From: Acidimicrobiales bacterium
GTDB lineage: Bacteria > Actinomycetota > Acidimicrobiia > Acidimicrobiales > Ilumatobacteraceae
Direction: 5' to 3'
DNA: 5,965 bases
NCBI GenBank assembly: GCA_030833305.1
Contig: JAURHL010000125.1
Coordinates: 1 to 5,965 of the forward strand
The position numbers were made by a program, and so were the translations under genes. Below, piece after piece: positions 1 to 5,933 of the stretch. The first letter of the stretch is position 1; each line of letters opens with the position of its first letter. The notes under the pieces are model-generated. The model was not told the DNA's origin, did not search any database, and saw only the letters and a list, made by a program, of their open reading frames with translations.

Positions 1-1
1 C

Positions 2-37
2 GACGAGGTCGAGGAAGTCGACGAGGAAGTCGACGAG
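2..37 (+). repeat. Short tandem repeat coding the FtsK acidic linker
   Basis: A 12-base unit, gaagtcgacgag, occurs twice in tandem at 14-25 and 26-37, and a related version precedes it at 2-13. It encodes alternating Glu, Asp and Val residues (DEVEEVDEEVDE). FtsK linkers between the membrane and motor domains are typically low-complexity and variable in length. This is probably a length-variable spacer and not a regulatory repeat. It may extend to the left of the window. Confidence 0.7.
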
Positions 38-1606
38 CCGGCGGCCAAACCAGAACGGCGCAAGCGCACGCCGCGAGCCGAAGCATCCGAGCCGCACACG
101 CAGGGTCGACTCGACACCCCGGTGGCTCCACCGAGTGAGTGGGTGCTGCCGGCGGCGTCGTTGCTCAGCCGTTCGGGCAAGCAGGCGATCGACGACGCCG
201 AGATCAGCGAACGCGGGCGCCTGCTCGAGGAGTCGTTGCGGTCGCACGGTGTCGACGTCACCCTGAAGGGTCGCACCGTCGGTCCGACCGTCACCCGCTA
301 CGAACTGGAACTGCATCCCGGGGTGAAGGTGGCGCGAGTGACGAGCCTGCAAAAGGACATCGCCTACTCCATGGCCGCCACCGACGTGCGCATCCTGGCG
401 CCGATTCCCGGCGAGTCGCTCATCGGCATCGAGGTGCCCAATCGATCGCGGCAGTTGGTGTCCCTCGGCGACATCATGGCTTCGGCCGAGTCGAAACTGG
501 CCACGCACCCGCTCGACGTGGCCGTGGGCAAGGACATCGCGGGTCGGTCGGTCTTCTTGAACCTGGCCACCACGCCCCACCTCCTCATCGCCGGTGCCAC
601 CGGAGCGGGAAAGTCGAGCGGTATCAACTGCATCATCACCTCGTTGTTGATGCGATCCACTCCCGATCAGGTGCGCATGATCCTGATCGACCCCAAGCAG
701 GTGGAGATGGGTCAGTACGCGCGCCTTCCGCACTTGCTCACGCAACCGGTCACCAACCCGAAGAAGGCCGCCAACGCGTTGTCGTGGGCCGTGCGCGAGA
801 TGGAGCGTCGATACGACCTGTTGTTCGAGATGGGGTATCGCGACATCACCGGCTACAACGCCGCCTTCGATCGCGGCGAAATCCAAGCGGAAAAGGGCGC
901 CGACACGGTCGCCGAGCGCATGTATTTCATCGTGGTGGTGGTCGACGAGCTGAACGACCTCATGATGGTGGCGGCTCGTGACGTGGAAGAGAGCATCACC
1001 CGCATCGCGCAAAAGGCTCGTGCGGTCGGAATCCACCTCATCGTGGCCACTCAGCGTCCGTCGGTGAACGTCATCACCGGAGTCATCAAGGCCAACGTTC
1101 CCGCGCGCGCGGCGTACTCGGTGTCCAGTCAGACCGACAGCCGCGTCATTCTCGATCAGGTGGGTGCCGAGAAGCTGGTGGGCAAGGGTGACATGTTGTT
1201 GTTGCCGGGCAACTCGTCGGTGGCCCAGCGCATCCAAGGATGTTGGGTGGAAGAGGACGAGGTGCGCAAGGTGGTGGCCCATTGGCGCAAGCAGGCGCCC
1301 GAGGTGACCTACGTGAAGGGCGTCGAGGGCGACGAACCCGCCGCCGGCAGTCCGGCGGGAATGGCGATCACCGAGAGCTACAGCGACGACGATGACGACG
1401 AGACGTTGATGAAGGCGGCCATGGAACTGGTCGTGCGCAGCCAACTTGGCTCCACCTCGATGTTGCAGCGCAAGTTGAAGGTGGGCTTTGCCCGCGCCGG
1501 GCGCATCATGGACCTGCTGGAAGAGCGAGGCGTGGTCGGGCCGAGCGTGGGCAGCAAGGCCCGCGAGGTGCTCATGACGGTGGAGGAGTTCGAGGCCCTC
1601 GGCTGA
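2..1606 (+). CDS. ftsK: DNA translocase FtsK/SpoIIIE family, 5'-truncated by the window edge
   Basis: FtsK is a membrane-anchored hexameric ATPase at the septum that pumps double-stranded DNA to clear and resolve chromosomes during division. The frame is open from base 2, giving 534 residues and no start; the GTG at 122 is internal, because the acidic and basic linker continues in frame before it. The N-terminal membrane domain is missing. Visible in order: an acidic DEVEEVDEEVDE linker; the alpha domain (about nt 190-520); the Walker A motif GATGAGKSS at nt 593-619 with its lysine codon at 611; the Walker B stretch IVVVVDE with Asp-Glu codons at 944-949, followed by LNDLMM; the ATQRPSVNVITG segment; and GAEKLVGKGDMLLLPG. 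After a run of five Asp codons (1385-1399) comes the gamma winged helix (about 1403-1606), with STSMLQRKLKVGFARAGRIM and ERGVVGPSVGSKAREVL. The C-terminus looks complete. SftA-type soluble translocases share this core, but the neighbourhood favours FtsK. Confidence 0.96.
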   Translation, partial: DEVEEVDEEVDEPAAKPERRKRTPRAEASEPHTQGRLDTPVAPPSEWVLPAASLLSRSGKQAIDDAEISERGRLLEESLRSHGVDVTLKGRTVGPTVTRYELELHPGVKVARVTSLQKDIAYSMAATDVRILAPIPGESLIGIEVPNRSRQLVSLGDIMASAESKLATHPLDVAVGKDIAGRSVFLNLATTPHLLIAGATGAGKSSGINCIITSLLMRSTPDQVRMILIDPKQVEMGQYARLPHLLTQPVTNPKKAANALSWAVREMERRYDLLFEMGYRDITGYNAAFDRGEIQAEKGADTVAERMYFIVVVVDELNDLMMVAARDVEESITRIAQKARAVGIHLIVATQRPSVNVITGVIKANVPARAAYSVSSQTDSRVILDQVGAEKLVGKGDMLLLPGNSSVAQRIQGCWVEEDEVRKVVAHWRKQAPEVTYVKGVEGDEPAAGSPAGMAITESYSDDDDDETLMKAAMELVVRSQLGSTSMLQRKLKVGFARAGRIMDLLEERGVVGPSVGSKAREVLMTVEEFEALG

Positions 1607-1628
1607 AAAGACGTTCGCTCCGGCATGG

Positions 1629-1634
1629 CATGAT
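1629..1634 (+). promoter_or_regulatory. Candidate -10 element for a leaderless transcript of the SMP-30-like gene
   Basis: CATGAT lies 6 bases before the ATG at 1641, within the octamer GGCATGAT (1627-1634). The closely similar octamer GGCACGAT sits at the same distance before pgsA. The A at position 2 and the T at position 6 fit the actinobacterial TANNNT pattern, but the first base is C. No convincing -35 is visible. The only purine-rich sequence, a G-run at 1636-1640, touches the ATG and is too close to act as a normal ribosome binding site. The reading as a leaderless promoter is inference. Confidence 0.4.
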
Positions 1635-1640
1635 CGGGGG

Positions 1641-2576
1641 ATGACGAACACCGGGGAAATCATCGAAGTCGCCGCGGGGCTGAAGTTCCCCGAAGGCCCG
1701 ATCGCCATGGCGGACGGCAGCGTGGTGTTGGTGGAGATGTTCGGTCCGCGCATCACGCGCGTGCGTCCCGACGGTTCGAAAGAGACCGTCGCCGAGATCG
1801 TGGGGGGGCCCAACGGAGCGGCCATCGGTCCCGATGGCGCCTTGTACCTGTGCAACAACGGGGGGAGTTTCACCGAGATCGACTTCGGTGGACTGTCGTT
1901 TCCGGGACCGTTCGATTCGACGCGATACAGCGGTGGTCGGATCCAGCGCGTCGATCTGGCGACCGGCGCCGTGACGGACTTGTACACGTCGTGCGACGGT
2001 CATCCGTTGCGCTCTCCGAACGACCTGGTGTTCGACGAACACGGGGGCTTCTACTTCACCGATCACGGCATCCGCGATCTCGTGGCCCGAACGAGCGACC
2101 TGTCGGGCATCTATTACGCCAAGGCCGACGGCTCATCGATCGTGGAGGTGGATTTCCCCGCGGAATCACCCAACGGAATCGGATTGTCACCCGACGGCAA
2201 GAAGATCTATTGGGCCGAGACCCACACGGGTCGCGTGTTCCAGCGCGACGTCGTGTCGCCCGGTGTGTTGTCGCCGACCATGCCCGGAGACACCAGCGTG
2301 GTGTTGTGCGGATTGCCCGGTTTGCAGTTGCTCGATTCGTTGGCGGTCGATGGAGCGGGCAACGTGTGCGTGGCGACTCTGGTGAACGGAGGCATCACCG
2401 TCATCGCACCCGACGGCGAGATCCTGCGGCACATCGCCACCGGTGACTTGTTGACGACCAACATCTGCTTCGCCGCCGACGGCTCGAACACGGCATGGAT
2501 CACCCTGTCGGGAACCGGGCGACTGGTGAAGATGGAATGGCCGTGGCCCGGTCTGCGCCTCGCCCACTCGGCATGA
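1641..2576 (+). CDS. SMP-30/gluconolactonase-like beta-propeller protein
   Basis: This 311-residue protein belongs to the SMP-30/gluconolactonase/LRE-like family, six-bladed beta-propellers that hold a divalent metal and usually hydrolyse sugar lactones or related esters. The family signature FPEGP (residues 16-20) supplies the probable metal ligand Glu18. SPNDLVFD (about 125-132, Asn127), SPNGIGLSPDGKKIYWAET (176-194, Asn178) and LLDSLAVD (230-237, Asp232) supply the other expected ligand positions. Repeated blade-like units of the form xPDGxxY also fit a propeller. No signal peptide is seen, so it is probably cytoplasmic. The substrate cannot be told from sequence; gluconolactonase is a family name, not a demonstrated activity here. 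It starts at ATG 1641, 34 bases after ftsK, with no properly spaced ribosome binding site, and ends 22 bases before rimO. It is not a usual member of the ftsK-rimO-pgsA-cinA neighbourhood. Confidence 0.9.
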   Translation: MTNTGEIIEVAAGLKFPEGPIAMADGSVVLVEMFGPRITRVRPDGSKETVAEIVGGPNGAAIGPDGALYLCNNGGSFTEIDFGGLSFPGPFDSTRYSGGRIQRVDLATGAVTDLYTSCDGHPLRSPNDLVFDEHGGFYFTDHGIRDLVARTSDLSGIYYAKADGSSIVEVDFPAESPNGIGLSPDGKKIYWAETHTGRVFQRDVVSPGVLSPTMPGDTSVVLCGLPGLQLLDSLAVDGAGNVCVATLVNGGITVIAPDGEILRHIATGDLLTTNICFAADGSNTAWITLSGTGRLVKMEWPWPGLRLAHSA

Positions 2577-2585
2577 GGCGACCGG

Positions 2586-2591
2586 TAGCCT
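2586..2591 (+). promoter_or_regulatory. Candidate -10 element for a leaderless rimO transcript
   Basis: TAGCCT matches the actinobacterial -10 pattern TANNNT exactly and ends 7 bases before the GTG at 2599, which would put the transcription start at or beside the first base of the start codon. No Shine-Dalgarno-like sequence occurs between the SMP-30-like stop codon (2574-2576) and the GTG. No clear -35 hexamer is visible upstream within the end of the preceding gene. Confidence 0.5.
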
Positions 2592-2598
2592 GACCAGC

Positions 2599-3870
2599 GT
2601 GTCGGGCCAGCAGAAGCGCTTCTACGTCGAGACGCTCGGCTGTCCGAAGAACCAAGTGGACTCCGACAAGTTGATCGGAACCCTCTTGGCCGACGGCATG
2701 GTCGCGACCGATTCCGCCGAGTTGGCCGACTTGGTGGTGGTGAACACCTGTGCCTTCATCGACGAGGCGCGACGGGAGTCGATCGACACCATCTTGAGCC
2801 TCGACGAACGTCGACGGGACACGTCGCGTCTGGTGGTCACCGGCTGCATGGCCGAGCGCTACGGGGATGAACTGGCCGCGGAGTTGCCCGAAGTCGATTT
2901 GGTGGCCGGATTCGGGGTTCCGGTTCACGAGCCCGCCGCGCGCAAACTGATCCCGGTGGGCAGTGCACCGGTTCCCTCGCTCGATCTCTTGAATCTGCCG
3001 CGCCCGAAGAGTTCGTCCCCGTGGGCCTACGTGAAGATCGCCGAGGGGTGCGACCGCTCGTGCGGCTTTTGTGCCATTCCGTCGTTCCGCGGACCGCAAC
3101 GCAGTCGCGACGTCGACTCGATCCTGCGCGAGGTCGAGGAACTGCAGGCGCGCGAGATCGTCTTGATCGCCCAGGATCTGGCCAGCTACGGCAAGGACCG
3201 CCCCGACGTTCTCGGTGCGGGCTCCATCGTGCCGTTGGTGCGCGCGGTGAGCGAGCGAGTCGATCGCACCCGGTTGCTGTACCTGTATCCGAGTGACCTC
3301 ACCGACGACCTGATCGACGCGATCCTCGACAGCGGGGTGCCGTACTTCGACTTGTCGCTGCAGCACGTGAGCAAGCCCCTGCTCCGGCGCATGCGACGTT
3401 GGGGCGACGGACGACGATTCCTGGATCGCATCGCCGACATTCGTCGCCGCGAACCGGAGGCGGCGTTCCGCAGCAACTTCATCGTCGGTTATCCGGGCGA
3501 GACCGAAGAAGATCACGATCAACTCCTCGATTTCGTCGCCGAGGCCCAACTGGATTGGTGCGGATTCTTCGCCTATTCGCCCGAGGAAGGCACCTACGCG
3601 TACGACCTCGATGGTGTGGTCCCCGAGGGTCTGATGCGCGATCGACTCGCGGAGCTGTCCGAGATGCAAGACGCCATCACCGCTCGCCGCCGCGACGACT
3701 TGGTCGGTCGTGAGATTCGAGTGTTGGTCGACGAAGCCGGTGTCGGTCGCAGCCACCGTGAGGCTCCCGAGATCGACGGCATCGTCGAGATCCCCGACTC
3801 CTTGGCGGTCGGTGAATTCCACGACGTCACGGTGCGGTCCGCGATGGGGCCCGATCTCGTCGCCGACTGA
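2599..3870 (+). CDS. rimO: Ribosomal protein S12 methylthiotransferase RimO
   Basis: RimO is a radical-SAM enzyme with two iron-sulfur clusters that adds a methylthio group to a conserved aspartate of ribosomal protein uS12. The 423-residue product has the full layout. The N-terminal UPF0004 domain begins with TLGCPKNQVDSDK and has cluster cysteines Cys15, Cys51 (NTCAF) and Cys83 (TGCM). The radical-SAM motif GCDRSCGFCAIPSFRG provides Cys151, Cys155 and Cys158. SLQHVSKPLLRRMRRWGD and SNFIVGYPGET (292-302) follow, then a C-terminal TRAM domain with SHREAPEIDG (385-394). TLGCPKN near the N-terminus and the AIPSFRG sequence after the cysteines point to RimO and not to the tRNA enzyme MiaB. The GTG at 2599 was chosen because it places the family N-terminus directly after the start. 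It probably does not depend on a ribosome binding site. The length is close to normal for the family. Confidence 0.96.
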   Translation: MSGQQKRFYVETLGCPKNQVDSDKLIGTLLADGMVATDSAELADLVVVNTCAFIDEARRESIDTILSLDERRRDTSRLVVTGCMAERYGDELAAELPEVDLVAGFGVPVHEPAARKLIPVGSAPVPSLDLLNLPRPKSSSPWAYVKIAEGCDRSCGFCAIPSFRGPQRSRDVDSILREVEELQAREIVLIAQDLASYGKDRPDVLGAGSIVPLVRAVSERVDRTRLLYLYPSDLTDDLIDAILDSGVPYFDLSLQHVSKPLLRRMRRWGDGRRFLDRIADIRRREPEAAFRSNFIVGYPGETEEDHDQLLDFVAEAQLDWCGFFAYSPEEGTYAYDLDGVVPEGLMRDRLAELSEMQDAITARRRDDLVGREIRVLVDEAGVGRSHREAPEIDGIVEIPDSLAVGEFHDVTVRSAMGPDLVAD

Positions 3871-3883
3871 ATCGCCCGGTAGC

Positions 3884-3909
3884 GGCACCGACGCGAAGTC
3901 GGTTTCGCC
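3884..3909 (+). terminator. Hairpin between rimO and pgsA, possible weak terminator
   Basis: ACCGAC (3887-3892) and GTCGGT (3898-3903) form a perfect 6-base-pair stem with loop GCGAA. An outer GGC (3884-3886) can pair with GCC (3907-3909) across a 3-base bulge. It starts 13 bases after the rimO stop codon. Only three Ts (3903-3905) occur at the 3' side, so it does not look like a strong intrinsic terminator. It could reduce read-through or protect the rimO mRNA end just before the candidate pgsA promoter. Confidence 0.3.
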
Positions 3910-3922
3910 AGGTGCGATGTGG

Positions 3923-3928
3923 CACGAT
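3923..3928 (+). promoter_or_regulatory. Candidate -10 element for a leaderless pgsA transcript
   Basis: CACGAT lies 6 bases before the GTG at 3935, in the octamer GGCACGAT (3921-3928), which differs by one base from GGCATGAT before the SMP-30-like gene at an identical distance from the start codon. The hexamer keeps the A and final T of TANNNT but lacks the first T. The recurrence at the same spacing is the main support. It also helps choose GTG 3935 over the in-frame ATG at 3917. Confidence 0.35.
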
Positions 3929-3934
3929 GAAAGC

Positions 3935-4501
3935 GTGCCGGTCGACCCCAATGCCATCGCCACGTGGGCCAATGCGGTCACGGTCGGACGGATACTGGTG
4001 TCGCCCCTGATGTTCGTCGTCATCCCGGACTCCTCGCGGGGGTCATGGGTGGCGTTGGCGCTCTGGTTCGTCTTGTGCTCGAGCGACGGCATCGACGGAT
4101 ACCTCGCGCGTCGTCACGGAGCCACCCGATCAGGTGCTTTTCTCGATCCGTTGGCCGACAAGGTGTTGGTGTTGGGTGCCATGTTCGCCCTCGTCAGTCG
4201 GGACATCTACTGGATCGTGCCCGTGGCCATCATCGGTGCGCGCGAGGTGGCCATCAGCATGTACCGCGTGCTGGTGGGGGCCAAGGGCATCAGCGTGCCC
4301 GCCAGTCGATTGGCCAAGTGGAAGACCCTCTTCCAGCAGTTGAGCGTGGCTTTCGCGATCGCGCCGCTCACGTCGGAGGACGCCACCTGGCTGTGGCTGT
4401 GGTTGTTGTGGATCTCGGTGACGTTCACCGTGGGAAGCGGTTTGCAATACATGTGGCGAGCGCACCGGCTTCGTGGGGCCACTCCGGCGACGGCGGGTTG
4501 A
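3935..4501 (+). CDS. pgsA: CDP-diacylglycerol--glycerol-3-phosphate 3-phosphatidyltransferase
   Basis: PgsA is an integral membrane enzyme that joins CDP-diacylglycerol and glycerol 3-phosphate to make phosphatidylglycerophosphate, the committed step to phosphatidylglycerol and cardiolipin. The 188-residue protein starts near the typical N-terminal segment (here TWANAVTVGRILVSPLM). It has the CDP-alcohol phosphotransferase motif with Asp51, Asp54-Gly55, Ala58-Arg59, Gly67, Asp71 and Asp75. The spacing between Arg59 and Gly67 is 7 residues; 8 is more common, but both occur in the family. Several hydrophobic stretches fit membrane helices: about 38-48, 78-88, 91-101 and the Trp-rich segment near 151-166. 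GTG 3935 is preferred; ATG 3917, six codons upstream, is possible. A longer reading back to 3710 would overlap rimO and add unrelated residues. A related phosphatidylinositol-type synthase is less likely given the position beside cinA. Confidence 0.92.
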   Translation: MPVDPNAIATWANAVTVGRILVSPLMFVVIPDSSRGSWVALALWFVLCSSDGIDGYLARRHGATRSGAFLDPLADKVLVLGAMFALVSRDIYWIVPVAIIGAREVAISMYRVLVGAKGISVPASRLAKWKTLFQQLSVAFAIAPLTSEDATWLWLWLLWISVTFTVGSGLQYMWRAHRLRGATPATAG

Positions 4502-4502
4502 C

Positions 4503-5741
4503 GTGCGTTGCTCCGTGATCGCCGTCGGCACCGAACTGCTGCTCGGGCAGATCGTCGACACCAATTCTTCGTGGATCGGTGAGCAGTTGGCGGCCAACGG
4601 AATCGACTCCCTCATTCAGGTGAAGGTGGGCGACAATCGTGAACGCATCGTGAACGTTCTGCGGTCCGCGTTGGCCGATGCCGACGCGGTGATCATGTGC
4701 GGCGGTCTCGGTCCGACGCACGACGACCTCACCCGTGACGCCATCGCCGAGGTCATGGGCCAACCCTTGGAAATGCACGACGACATCGCCGCCGTCATTC
4801 GTTCGATCTTCGAATCCCGTGGTCGTCGCATGGCCGACAACAACCTGCAACAGGCCATGGTTCCGCGGGGGGCCACGGTGATCCATCAGACGCGCGGAAC
4901 CGCCCCGGGTCTCATCTGCCCGGTGGGGGACAAGGTGGTCTACGCGGTGCCCGGTGTGCCGCACGAGATGCACGACATGATGGATCGCGCGGTTCTTCCG
5001 GATCTTCGACGTCGCGGTGGCGACACGTCGGTGATCGCCAGTCGCGTGATTCGCACGTGGGGCGAGAGCGAAAGTGGTTTGAACGAGCGTTTGAATCCGA
5101 TCATCGCCGAACTGGAATCGTTGGGGAGTCCCACCTTGGCGTTCCTCGCCAGCGGTTGGGAGGGCATCAAGGTACGCCTCACCGCCAAGGGCTCGACGGC
5201 CGACGAAGCCCGCGCGACGTTGGATGCATGGGACGCGCGGGTGTGTGAGTTGGTGGGTGAGGTGGTCTTCGGTCGCGACACCCAGACGATGGAGTCGGTG
5301 GTGCTGGATCTGTTGCGCGAGCGCGGATGGTCATTGGGGCTCGCCGAGTCGGTGACGGGAGGTCTGGTGTCGGGTCGTTTGACGGCGATCCCCGGGGCCA
5401 GCGACGTGCTGCGTGGCTCGGTGGTGTCGTACGCCAGCGACGTGAAGTTCGACGTGCTCGACGTGCCACGCGGTCCGGTGGTGAGCGAGCAGGCCGCCAT
5501 TGCCATGGCCGAAGGGGCTCGTCGGGTGCTCGGATCATCGGTCGGGTTGTCATTGACCGGAGTGGCCGGTCCGACCGAACAGGACGGTCAACCAGTGGGC
5601 ACGTTGTGGGTCGGTGTGGCACTTCCGGATCGACCGGCCATCGCGACGTTGTTGCGCCTGCCCGGTCAACGCGACCAGATGCGTCAAATGGCGGTGATCT
5701 CGTCCCTGGACCTCCTGAGACGAAGACTTTCCGGGCAGTAG
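4503..5741 (+). CDS. cinA: CinA family protein: COG1058 nucleotide domain plus C-terminal NMN amidohydrolase (PncC) domain
   Basis: This 412-residue protein is full length for CinA. The N-terminal MoaB/MogA-like domain, linked in the family to ADP-ribose pyrophosphatase activity, begins with VIAVGTELLLGQIVDTN. It contains GGLGPTHDDLTRD (from residue 67), NLQQAMVPRGA and VYAVPGVPHEMHDMM. The C-terminal PncC domain, which deamidates nicotinamide mononucleotide to the nicotinic acid form in NAD salvage, has AESVTGGLVSGRL with Ser283, VSYASDVK with Tyr310 and Lys315, and LTGVAGP (351-357) followed by QPVGTLWVGVALP. The Ser-Tyr-Lys spacing agrees with the proposed PncC active-site residues as I recall them. 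The loop after GVAGP reads TEQDGQ, departing from the more common Gly-Gly form. GTG 4503 is chosen because it fits the family N-terminus and leaves one base after the pgsA stop, suggesting coupled translation. A GTG at 4473 would overlap pgsA. The name reflects competence/damage induction in streptococci; no such role is shown here. Confidence 0.94.
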   Translation: MRCSVIAVGTELLLGQIVDTNSSWIGEQLAANGIDSLIQVKVGDNRERIVNVLRSALADADAVIMCGGLGPTHDDLTRDAIAEVMGQPLEMHDDIAAVIRSIFESRGRRMADNNLQQAMVPRGATVIHQTRGTAPGLICPVGDKVVYAVPGVPHEMHDMMDRAVLPDLRRRGGDTSVIASRVIRTWGESESGLNERLNPIIAELESLGSPTLAFLASGWEGIKVRLTAKGSTADEARATLDAWDARVCELVGEVVFGRDTQTMESVVLDLLRERGWSLGLAESVTGGLVSGRLTAIPGASDVLRGSVVSYASDVKFDVLDVPRGPVVSEQAAIAMAEGARRVLGSSVGLSLTGVAGPTEQDGQPVGTLWVGVALPDRPAIATLLRLPGQRDQMRQMAVISSLDLLRRRLSGQ

Positions 5742-5765
5742 CCCGAACGAATTGCCCTGCTCGGG
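5732..5765 (+). other. Overlapping hairpins at the cinA stop codon
   Basis: CGGGC (5732-5736) and GCCCG (5741-5745) form a 5-base-pair stem around loop AGTA, which includes part of the stop codon. Two alternatives compete: GGGCA (5733-5737) with TGCCC (5753-5757), and CCCGA (5742-5746) with TCGGG (5761-5765). No T-run follows directly, so an intrinsic terminator is not supported. A role as an mRNA 3' end structure is possible. Short G/C stems arise often by chance at this GC content. Confidence 0.25.
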
Positions 5766-5898
5766 ATCGTTTCCAATCATTCCTCACCGGATCGTTCGAT
5801 TCGGGATGGGGGACCTGTCCTCCCGGTATACGGTCAGTTTTTGGCCCTGGTAGCAGGTCTTGACTGCGAACTTGATGCCTCAATAGCCCGAATTCCTG

Positions 5899-5921
5899 CC
5901 GGAGAATTTGGATCGCTCCGG
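5899..5921. promoter_or_regulatory. Inverted repeat CCGGAG-N11-CTCCGG, possible operator
   Basis: The arms CCGGAG (5899-5904) and CTCCGG (5916-5921) are perfect 6-base complements separated by an A/T-rich 11-base spacer. The right arm ends 6 bases before the TATCAT hexamer at 5928-5933, so a dimeric regulator bound here would overlap the promoter region. It could instead form an RNA hairpin if transcription starts upstream. The arms do not match the GAAC-N4-GTTC form of the actinobacterial LexA box. Confidence 0.3.
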
Positions 5922-5927
5922 AAGATC

Positions 5928-5933
5928 TATCAT
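5928..5933 (+). promoter_or_regulatory. Candidate -10 hexamer for the gene beyond the right edge
   Basis: TATCAT matches TANNNT and differs from TATAAT by one base. It stands out in this A/T-rich stretch and is followed by about 30 bases that could be a 5' leader. No good -35 sits at 16-18 bases upstream. A separate TTGACT at 5860-5865 has only TAGCCC (5884-5889) at an 18-base spacing, which lacks the final T. Confidence 0.3.

Noticed and set aside
122..124. GTG as the start of ftsK
   Set aside because: The same frame is open from base 2 and encodes a typical acidic/basic FtsK linker, so this GTG is an internal codon and the gene is cut by the window edge.
3710..3934. N-terminal extension of pgsA
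   Set aside because: It would overlap rimO by about 160 bases and add residues unlike any PgsA N-terminus; GTG 3935 or ATG 3917 fits the family.
2500..4092. 530-residue antisense reading frame opposite rimO
   Set aside because: It lies antisense across rimO, which has complete family motifs, and its product shows no recognisable domain. Long antisense frames are common in high-GC genes.
4473..4502. Longer cinA start overlapping pgsA
   Set aside because: It would add an Arg-rich segment not found in the family; GTG 4503 gives the usual CinA N-terminus and a one-base gap.
5806..5842. Intrinsic terminator from GGGGGA/TCCTCC plus the T5 run
   Set aside because: The stem needs a G-T pair and the T-run begins more than ten bases after it, so the geometry is wrong for a Rho-independent terminator.
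5179..5883. Minus-strand 234-residue ORF running past the cinA end
   Set aside because: The Arg/Pro/Ser-rich product is a shadow of cinA codon use with no recognisable motif.
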